Positions 1 through 3,665 of a DNA stretch of 5,021 nt are shown in pieces. The stretch spans positions 537-5,557 of the forward strand of contig VBJR01000071.1 of NCBI GenBank assembly GCA_005880175.1. Direction: 5' to 3'. The translations under genes and the position numbers were made by a program. The notes under the pieces were generated by a model. The model was not told the origin of the DNA. It saw nothing but the letters and a program-made list of their open reading frames with translations, and did not search any database. Source of the DNA: Chloroflexota bacterium (GTDB lineage Bacteria; Chloroflexota; Dormibacteria; Dormibacterales; Dormibacteraceae). Positions within the stretch are counted from its first letter, which is position 1. Each line of letters begins with the position of its first letter.

Positions 1-1
1 C

Positions 2-337
2 ATCGACCGCCAGCGGCCCCAGGACGCGGACACCGACCGGATCTTCGTGTCTCGGCGCCGCGACCGGCGGACGGGCGCGTACGAGCCGCTGACGGAGAGT
101 GGCGTGCAGCAGCTCGTGCGGGAGCTGGGCCAGCGGGCCGGGATCGCGAAGCGGGTCCATCCGCACGTGTTCCGGCACAGCGCGGCAACGCACATGCTGC
201 GGCGCGGCATGAACCCGCTGCTGGTGTCGAAGGTGCTCGGGCACGAGTCGCTGGCGATGATCACGCGGACGTACTCGCACCTGACCGTAGACGACGCGCA
301 CGAGGCACTGATGGCGGCGCTGCGCGCCGACGGATAG
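2..337 (+). CDS. Tyrosine recombinase/integrase, C-terminal catalytic part (5' truncated by window edge)
   Basis: This is a site-specific tyrosine recombinase that cuts and rejoins DNA through a covalent phosphotyrosine, of the phage-integrase/XerC-D type. The frame is open from the first bases of the window, so the N-terminal DNA-binding domain and the first catalytic Arg lie to the left. Visible motifs are the box II signature HVFRHSAAT (His codon 164, Arg codon 173), the LGHES motif (His codon 242) and the nucleophile in RTYSHL (Tyr codon 272). A short acidic tail follows and the gene ends with TAG at 335-337. The C-terminal spacing is normal, so this end looks intact. GTG 47 is internal to the frame and is unlikely to be the real start. 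The gene probably belongs to an integrated element different from the Tn7-like one to the right. The family is certain; the exact subfamily cannot be told from this part. Confidence 0.93.
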   Translation: MDRQRPQDADTDRIFVSRRRDRRTGAYEPLTESGVQQLVRELGQRAGIAKRVHPHVFRHSAATHMLRRGMNPLLVSKVLGHESLAMITRTYSHLTVDDAHEALMAALRADG

Positions 338-343
338 GAGTGG

Positions 344-356
344 ATGGCTGCTCAGT
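344..356 (+). pseudogene. Possible 5' remnant of the gene after the recombinase, cut by the IS
   Basis: An AGGAG ribosome-binding-like run (336-340), overlapping the recombinase stop codon, is followed after three bases by an ATG at 344 that opens M-A-A-Q before the IS border at TA 357-358. This layout is typical of a second gene in an operon, but only about four codons survive. Reading on into the IS meets a stop at 374-376. The other side of the IS carries an unrelated minus-strand gene, so the rest of this putative gene is gone. The spacing to the ATG is tight and the stretch is very short, so it could be chance. Confidence 0.25.
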
Positions 357-383
357 TAAAGGGTTTCTCCCAATAGGTTGACG
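357..383 (+). repeat. Left terminal inverted repeat of the IS630-type element (with target TA)
   Basis: It begins TAAAG and pairs with the reverse complement of 1480-1506. Shared blocks in order are TAAAG, TTTC, AATAG and TGACG. Two-base mismatched gaps separate the first two and the last two blocks; the gap between TTTC and AATAG is four bases, of which one matches. In total 20 of 27 positions match. The similarity ends at the TA, which sets the element border. Confidence 0.85.
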
Positions 384-409
384 GCGAGTCATGGCACAAT
401 GGGCGGTCC

Positions 410-973
410 ATGAACCCAAGTTCCAGCACACGTTCCAGCAAGGGTTCGCGCGGGACGGGGCGCCGAGATCGCGGTGCCCTGGAGCAGCGGCGGCTGCGGG
501 CCGCCCGGCTGTACGCCAAAGGCATGCGTCCGGCCGAGGTGGCGCGCGAGCTGGGGGTATCGAGACAGAGCGCCACGGTCTGGCACCGTGCCTGGCAGGA
601 GGAGGGCGTTCGAGGGCTGCGCCAGGCGGAGCGGGCCGGGCGCCCGGCGCTGCTGACCACCAAGGAGCTGAGCAAGGTCCAGCGGGCGTTGCTCAAGGGG
701 CCGGCTGCGTACGGCTGGCACACCGAGCTGTGGACATTGGAGCGGGTCGCCGACGTGATCGCGATGGAGACCGGGATCCGGTACACCGTGGGGCACGTCT
801 GGAAGATCCTGCGGCGGCTGGGTTGGAGCTGGCAGAAGCCAGCCCGGCGGGCGATCGAGCGCGACGAGGAGGCGATCGCGCGCTGGGTGCGCGAGGAGTG
901 GCCCGAGATAAAAAACTCGCCCGCCGGAAGCAGGCCTGGATCGTCTTCGAGGACGAAAGCGGGGCCTCGCTGA
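410..973 (+). CDS. IS630-type transposase, OrfA (DNA-binding part)
   Basis: The product is 187 aa when translation does not shift frame. An N-terminal helix-turn-helix lies around residues 22-60, with the core RPAEVARELGVSRQSATVWH. A second winged-helix-like region follows around residues 80-145 (core GIRYTVGHVWKILRRLGWSW), the usual bipartite DNA-binding part of IS630 transposases. After the EEWPEIKN segment the frame runs into a short, low-quality tail that stops at TGA 971-973, because the catalytic domain continues in the -1 frame. ATG 410 is the only plausible start: an in-frame TAG lies at 374-376 with no start codon between. No strong Shine-Dalgarno is seen. Alone, the protein would bind the IS ends without catalysis and could act as an inhibitor, which is inferred from other frameshifted IS elements. 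Confidence 0.85.
   Translation: MNPSSSTRSSKGSRGTGRRDRGALEQRRLRAARLYAKGMRPAEVARELGVSRQSATVWHRAWQEEGVRGLRQAERAGRPALLTTKELSKVQRALLKGPAAYGWHTELWTLERVADVIAMETGIRYTVGHVWKILRRLGWSWQKPARRAIERDEEAIARWVREEWPEIKNSPAGSRPGSSSRTKAGPR
910..916 (+). promoter_or_regulatory. Programmed -1 ribosomal frameshift site (A AAA AAC)
   Basis: The zero-frame codons of OrfA here are ATA, AAA and AAC. The bases 910-916 therefore form a correctly phased X XXY YYZ heptamer, and a -1 slip leads directly into the OrfB frame (next codon CTC 916-918), restoring the conserved transposase sequence. A six-base-pair hairpin (TCGTC 941-945 with GACGA 952-956 plus one T-G pair) lies downstream, at a distance longer than the usual stimulatory spacing. 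Six consecutive A could also cause RNA polymerase slippage. The phasing is seen; the frameshifting is inferred. Confidence 0.75.
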
Positions 974-1473
974 CGCCTGTGGTCCGGCGCACCTGGGCAC
1001 CCCGGGGCCAGACCCCGGTCCTCCGCCATCCCTTCCACTGGAAGCGGATCTCGATGGCCGCCGCCCTCGCCTACCGCTGGGACGGCGCCCGCACCCGGCT
1101 CTACTTCCAGACCCAGGATGGCACCTACAACGAGCACTCGTTGATCGAGTTCGTCCGCGAGCTCCGTCGGCACTTCTGGGGCCAGCAGGTGATCCTGCTC
1201 TGGGACGGTCTGCCCTCCCATCGGAGCAAGCTGATGACGCAGTACCTGGCCGGGCAGCGGCACTGGCTGGACGTGAGGCGGCTGCCCGCCTACGCGCCCG
1301 AGCTGAACCCGGTCGAGGGACTCTGGTCGAACCTGAAGAGTCAGGAGCTCGCCAACCGGTGCGAGACCCACATGCAGATGGTGACCATCGCCGCTCGACA
1401 GGGAGCCAACCGTGTGCGATCGCAGCGCAGCCTGCTCCTCGGCTTCCTCCGTCACACAGGGCTCCAGCTCTGA
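916..1473 (+). CDS. IS630-type transposase, OrfB (DDE catalytic part, made as a -1 frameshift fusion with OrfA)
   Basis: This is the RNase H-fold catalytic domain, which cuts and joins the IS ends. It lies in the -1 frame relative to OrfA and lacks a convincing start of its own, so it is most likely made as a fusion starting at ATG 410 and shifting at 910-916, about 354 aa in total, a normal IS630 length. The DDE triad is visible: Asp in VFEDES (codon 952), Asp in LLWDGLPSH (codon 1204) and Glu in ELNPVEGLW (codon 1315). The 36 residues between the second Asp and the Glu fit the family. In fusion numbering these are about D182, D266 and E303. The stop is at 1471-1473, just before the right inverted repeat. 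All catalytic residues are present, so loss of function is not evident. A simple inactivating frameshift is the alternative to programmed shifting. Confidence 0.87.
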   Translation, partial: LARRKQAWIVFEDESGASLTPVVRRTWAPRGQTPVLRHPFHWKRISMAAALAYRWDGARTRLYFQTQDGTYNEHSLIEFVRELRRHFWGQQVILLWDGLPSHRSKLMTQYLAGQRHWLDVRRLPAYAPELNPVEGLWSNLKSQELANRCETHMQMVTIAARQGANRVRSQRSLLLGFLRHTGLQL

Positions 1474-1479
1474 TCGCCT

Positions 1480-1506
1480 CGTCATGCTATTATGCGAAAT
1501 TCTTTA
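1480..1506 (-). repeat. Right terminal inverted repeat of the IS630-type element (with target TA)
   Basis: It is the inverted partner of 357-383 and ends ...TTCTTTA. It begins seven bases after the transposase stop codon. The final TA (1505-1506) is the presumed target dinucleotide and, with base 1504, also supplies the stop codon of the neighbouring minus-strand ATPase gene. Confidence 0.85.
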
Positions 1507-2289
1507 GAAGCCGGCACTGGCGGCGACGATCTCGCCCTTGTGCGCCTTTACCGCGATCTGGCGCCTGCCGTCCATGGCGGGATACGCCACGGCGAGCACC
1601 TTTGGCGAGATCAGCGTGGCGTCGTCGATGAACAGGCAGCGGCCCTCCGTCATGGCGACAACGAGGGGGCCGTACACGAACTCATAGCGGCCGTCGTCCG
1701 TCTGCGTGTACTCGCCGACGAAGTCGGCCACTGTCGTGTCGCCGTCCCCCGCGACCGTGATCAGGTCCGGGAAGGCCGCCTCAACGAGGGAGGTCTTGCC
1801 GGTGCCTGGCGGGCCATAGAGCAGAGCCGCGATGTTCGCCTCGCGGAGCCGGCACAGCGCAGCGACGTCGGCCATGTCCGCCAGCAACCGTGGCTGATAC
1901 ATCTGTCCGTTCGGCCGCCTCACTGGCCCTCGCACGGGGCCGGATGCCGAGTAGGCTCCATGGGAGGGAGACGAGGTAGTTGGTGGCCGAGCGATCACGT
2001 GCGCCGCCCGAGCGGTGGTTGACGTGGCCTTGTAGCGATCCGGCCTGGTCGCGGTATGGGCTACGTGTCCCTGACCGGCGAGGTTACGGAGCGCGTTGCC
2101 AACAGCGCCGCTGGACCGCCCGCCCAACGCGCGGGCGACCTCATTGGCAGTGAAGGCGATGTCAGTCCGCTCACTGAGAAACGCCGCGACTCTCTGTCGC
2201 AACTCGCCCGGCCCGAGCCTCCCGATCGGCGTCTGATTGCGAGCGCCGGCCGTGGCGTTCGTTCCCATCGGCCGGTCGGGCGTTGTCAT
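1504..2289 (-). pseudogene. Winged-helix/MoxR-like AAA ATPase, C-terminus lost at the IS border
   Basis: The remaining 261 residues begin with a winged-helix-like domain (about 28-88, with TANEVARALGGRSSGAVGNA). A low-complexity linker rich in Pro, Ser and Arg follows (about 95-130), then the front of an AAA_5/MoxR-type ATPase domain. Walker A is GPPGTGKT at residues 159-166. Walker B is CLFIDDATLI around 218-227, with Asp-Asp where most AAA proteins have Asp-Glu. The frame then runs PAMDGRRQIAV...AASAGF and stops. Family members normally continue through sensor 1 (Asn), the arginine finger and sensor 2; all are absent, so ATPase function is very probably lost. The stop TAA consists of the IS target TA plus the terminal IS base. 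Start ATG 2287-2289 is the first in frame but has no clear Shine-Dalgarno. Relatives are chaperone-like ATPases often paired with VWA-domain proteins; no such partner is visible here. Confidence 0.82.
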
Positions 2290-2377
2290 GCTGTGGATGG
2301 ACGCTCATAGGCCGCCTGGAAGTCAAGCTCCCGACCGAATCCACTTGCCAGTTAGGGCGGGAGCTCATCAACAACCA

Positions 2378-2403
2378 ACCACCACCACCACCACCACCAC
2401 CAC
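2378..2403 (+). repeat. (ACC)8 trinucleotide microsatellite
   Basis: Eight uninterrupted ACC units (2378-2401) plus AC run right up to the TGTGAC terminus of the mini-element at 2404. The tract lies about 90 bp upstream of the start of the minus-strand ATPase gene. Short frames through it encode only homopolymers (Thr or Gly runs), and I do not regard them as genes. It could be target DNA of the insertion or a slippage product formed next to it. Confidence 0.9.
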
Positions 2404-2406
2404 TGT

Positions 2407-2429
2407 GACTTTCAGCGGTAGTTGTCACC
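2407..2429 (+). repeat. TnsB-binding-site-like repeat 1 (block A, outer)
   Basis: A 23-bp site with core TCAGCGGTAGTTGTCACC, directly inside the TGTGAC terminus. It differs at one base from its counterpart at 2586 in block B. Confidence 0.75.
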
Positions 2430-2461
2430 GAGTAGGCCCCCGTCGCTCGGCGCCGTCGCTC

Positions 2462-2484
2462 GTCTTTCAGCGATAGTTGTCATC
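2462..2484 (+). repeat. TnsB-binding-site-like repeat 2 (block A)
   Basis: Core TCAGCGATAGTTGTCATC, 55 bp after site 1 and directly abutting site 3. Its counterpart in block B starts at 2642. Confidence 0.75.
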
Positions 2485-2507
2485 AACCTTCAGGGCTACT
2501 TGTCACC
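2485..2507 (+). repeat. TnsB-binding-site-like repeat 3 (block A, inner)
   Basis: Core TCAGGGCTACTTGTCACC. It is the most divergent site type (GGGCTA instead of GCGRTA), and the same divergence is found in its block B counterpart at 2665. Confidence 0.72.
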
Positions 2508-2550
2508 AAGCGTGCCTTGGGCCAGCGCCCGGACGGTTGGAGGGGCCCTG

Positions 2551-2573
2551 GATGACAGATATCGCTGAAAGTC
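2551..2573 (-). repeat. TnsB-binding-site-like repeat 4 (inverted, right end of the mini-element)
   Basis: On the minus strand this reads GACTTTCAGCGATAT followed by CTGTCATC. It is the only inverted copy and forms the ...GTCACA terminus at 2571-2576, three bases outside the site. Confidence 0.75.
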
Positions 2574-2585
2574 ACAACACACTGT

Positions 2586-2608
2586 GACTTTTAGCGGTAG
2601 TTGTCACC
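2586..2608 (+). repeat. TnsB-binding-site-like repeat 5 (block B, outer)
   Basis: Core TTAGCGGTAGTTGTCACC, three bases inside the TGTGAC terminus at 2583. It is equivalent to site 1. Confidence 0.77.
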
Positions 2609-2641
2609 GAGTGGCCCCCCGGCACTCGGCGCTTGCGCTCG

Positions 2642-2664
2642 ACTTTTTAGCGATAGTTGTCACC
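2642..2664 (+). repeat. TnsB-binding-site-like repeat 6 (block B)
   Basis: Core TTAGCGATAGTTGTCACC, 56 bp after site 5 and abutting site 7. It is equivalent to site 2; the spacing of 56 against 55 comes from one extra T. Confidence 0.77.
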
Positions 2665-2687
2665 AACTTTTAGGGCTATTTGTCACC
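2665..2687 (+). repeat. TnsB-binding-site-like repeat 7 (block B, inner)
   Basis: Core TTAGGGCTATTTGTCACC, equivalent to site 3. It ends 18 bp before the -35 box of the tnsA promoter, so TnsB bound here could affect transcription of its own operon (inference). Confidence 0.74.
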
Positions 2688-2704
2688 AACCGCCATCGAG
2701 CGGT

Positions 2705-2734
2705 TTGACGGTCGAACGTCGGTTCGGTTAGGGT
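2705..2734 (+). promoter_or_regulatory. Probable promoter of tnsAB with an internal inverted repeat
   Basis: TTGACG (2705-2710), an 18-bp spacer and TAGGGT (2729-2734) closely fit the actinomycete principal-sigma consensus (TTGAC, TAGRRT). The spacer contains the inverted repeat CGAAC-GTCG-GTTCG (2713-2726), a position where a repressor could block RNA polymerase. Transcription would start near 2741, leaving a leader of about 35 nt before ATG 2775. Confidence 0.6.
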
Positions 2735-2774
2735 TCTCGCGCCGGAGGCCCTGGAAGCGGCCGGCGGGTCGAAC

Positions 2775-3665
2775 ATGCACACGATCAAGCACACGCAGCG
2801 GCAATCCGCGCCCCGCTCCTTGGATGCCGTGAGGCACCTGACGCCGCGCGGCCGGCCGGTGTGGTCTCACGCCTGCACCTGGGACGAGTTGGCGGTCCTC
2901 TTCGCGCTCCCGGCGTCCGCGCGGTCCGAACTGGACCTGGCGCCCGGCTGGATGGAGCGATGGACCACCACCTGCCGGTTCGACGGAGTCGAGGTCACGC
3001 GCCCGCTGCGAGAGCTGGCCGAGATGTCCACCTCGGGCTGGGAACCCGTGCGCCGATTCTCGTGGCGGACACGCCAGCGTCACCGTCCGGGACTCCAGTA
3101 CCTCGTGAGCACCGGACGCCATCACGGGTTCGAGAGCCTCGAGGAAGCTCGGCTGCTTCTCGCGCTCGACTTCGCGGCGGGCTTGTTGGACCTGGTCAGC
3201 CAGCCGTTCAGGATGCGGTTCTCGACGCGCGATGGATGGCGGGGGCACACGCCGGACTTCTTCGTGCTGACCGCGGCTGGCACCTGGCTCCTCGACGTAC
3301 GACCCGAGGGCCGGGTCAAGGAGGACGACGTGCCAGGCTTCGCGGCCACCGCCGAGGCGGCCCTGGCGTGCGGATGGCGCTACGGCGTCGTGACCGGCTG
3401 GCGGGCGCACGTGACGACCACGTTGGACACGCTCTCGTCCCAACGGCGGAGGTTGAGCGATCCCCTGCTCGTGCAGACCTCGCTCCTGCGCGCCGCGGCG
3501 CTGGGGCCGCGACCCTTTGGTGAGCTGGTGGAGGCGACGGCGGTGGCGCCGGTTGCGCGAGCGCACCTGCTGCACCTGCTGTGGCATCGTCGGTTGGGCA
3601 TCGACCTCGGCGTACCGCTCACGGACGCGACCATGGTTCAGCCCATACGAGGCAGCTCGACGTGA
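2775..3665 (+). CDS. tnsA: TnsA-like heteromeric transposase endonuclease subunit
   Basis: TnsA cuts the 5' ends of a Tn7-like transposon while TnsB cuts and joins the 3' ends. The 296 residues are close to the family length. A PD-(D/E)XK nuclease core is seen around residues 105-210: FESLEEARLL (candidate catalytic Glu 120, 123 or 124), QPF at 143-145, HTPDFF with Asp161, and LLDVRP with Asp174 and Arg176. The position held by catalytic Lys in E. coli TnsA appears to be Arg here, which I recall from other actinobacterial homologues. Residues about 215-290 resemble the winged-helix C-terminal domain that contacts the TnsC regulator, ending HLLWHRRLGIDLGVPLTDAT. ATG 2775 is the first good start; a GGAGG lies at 2744-2748 but is too far away to set it, so initiation may be weak. 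The stop overlaps the tnsB start (GTGA). No defect is visible. Confidence 0.88.
   Translation: MHTIKHTQRQSAPRSLDAVRHLTPRGRPVWSHACTWDELAVLFALPASARSELDLAPGWMERWTTTCRFDGVEVTRPLRELAEMSTSGWEPVRRFSWRTRQRHRPGLQYLVSTGRHHGFESLEEARLLLALDFAAGLLDLVSQPFRMRFSTRDGWRGHTPDFFVLTAAGTWLLDVRPEGRVKEDDVPGFAATAEAALACGWRYGVVTGWRAHVTTTLDTLSSQRRRLSDPLLVQTSLLRAAALGPRPFGELVEATAVAPVARAHLLHLLWHRRLGIDLGVPLTDATMVQPIRGSST

Larger units (their letters stand above)
359..1504 (+). mobile_element. IS630-family (Tc1/mariner-like) insertion sequence
   Basis: This is a complete-looking IS of about 1.15 kb. Both edges carry a TA dinucleotide (357-358 and 1505-1506), the target that IS630/Tc1-mariner elements duplicate. Matching inverted ends (357-383 and 1480-1506) agree at 20 of 27 positions, and the match stops just outside the TA. 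It encodes one transposase split over two reading frames, with a slippery heptamer at the junction. The ends are AT-richer than the coding part. The element separates two truncated genes that do not continue across it, so the flanking TAs need not come from one simple insertion event. No internal stop or missing catalytic residue is seen, so it may be active. Confidence 0.9.
2404..2576. mobile_element. 173-bp non-coding mini-element with two Tn7-like ends (deletion derivative)
   Basis: It starts TGTGACTTTCAGCG and ends with the exact inverse CGCTGAAAGTCACA, so it has perfect 14-bp terminal inverted repeats. The left side holds three direct copies of the 23-bp site (2407, 2462, 2485) and the right side one inverted copy (2551-2573). 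Only about 43 bp lie between, with a small hairpin at 2506-2520 (CCAAG/CTTGG) and no coding capacity. The C in TTTCAG is shared by both ends but is T in two of the three sites of the neighbouring transposon, so the two ends belong together. The flanking pentamers (ACCAC on the left, ACACA on the right) do not match, so no 5-bp target duplication supports a clean insertion. The best reading is an internally deleted, MITE-like relative that could be moved in trans by TnsA/TnsB. Confidence 0.6.

Noticed and set aside
352..1485. Long minus-strand open frame across the IS
   Set aside because: It mirrors the transposase frames; its translation is low-complexity Arg/Pro/Ser-rich with no family pattern, a common artefact in GC-rich DNA.
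2300..2345. Promoter for the minus-strand ATPase gene (TTGACT on the minus strand)
   Set aside because: The only -10-like TATGAG is about 11 bases away, too close for a normal promoter; no better match was seen.
2170..2480. Small proteins reading through the (ACC)n tract
   Set aside because: They consist largely of Thr or Gly homopolymer encoded by the microsatellite and cross transposon-end repeats; there is no ribosome-binding site or codon pattern to support them.
2399..2581. 5-bp target duplication around the mini-element
   Set aside because: The flanking pentamers are ACCAC and ACACA; the resemblance comes only from CA-rich context and is not an exact duplication.
2404..2690. CRISPR array or plasmid iterons
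   Set aside because: Repeat spacing is uneven (55, 23, inverted, 56, 23), there are no unique spacers of constant length, and the repeats bound TGTGAC/GTCACA termini next to tnsA, which fits transposase-binding sites better.
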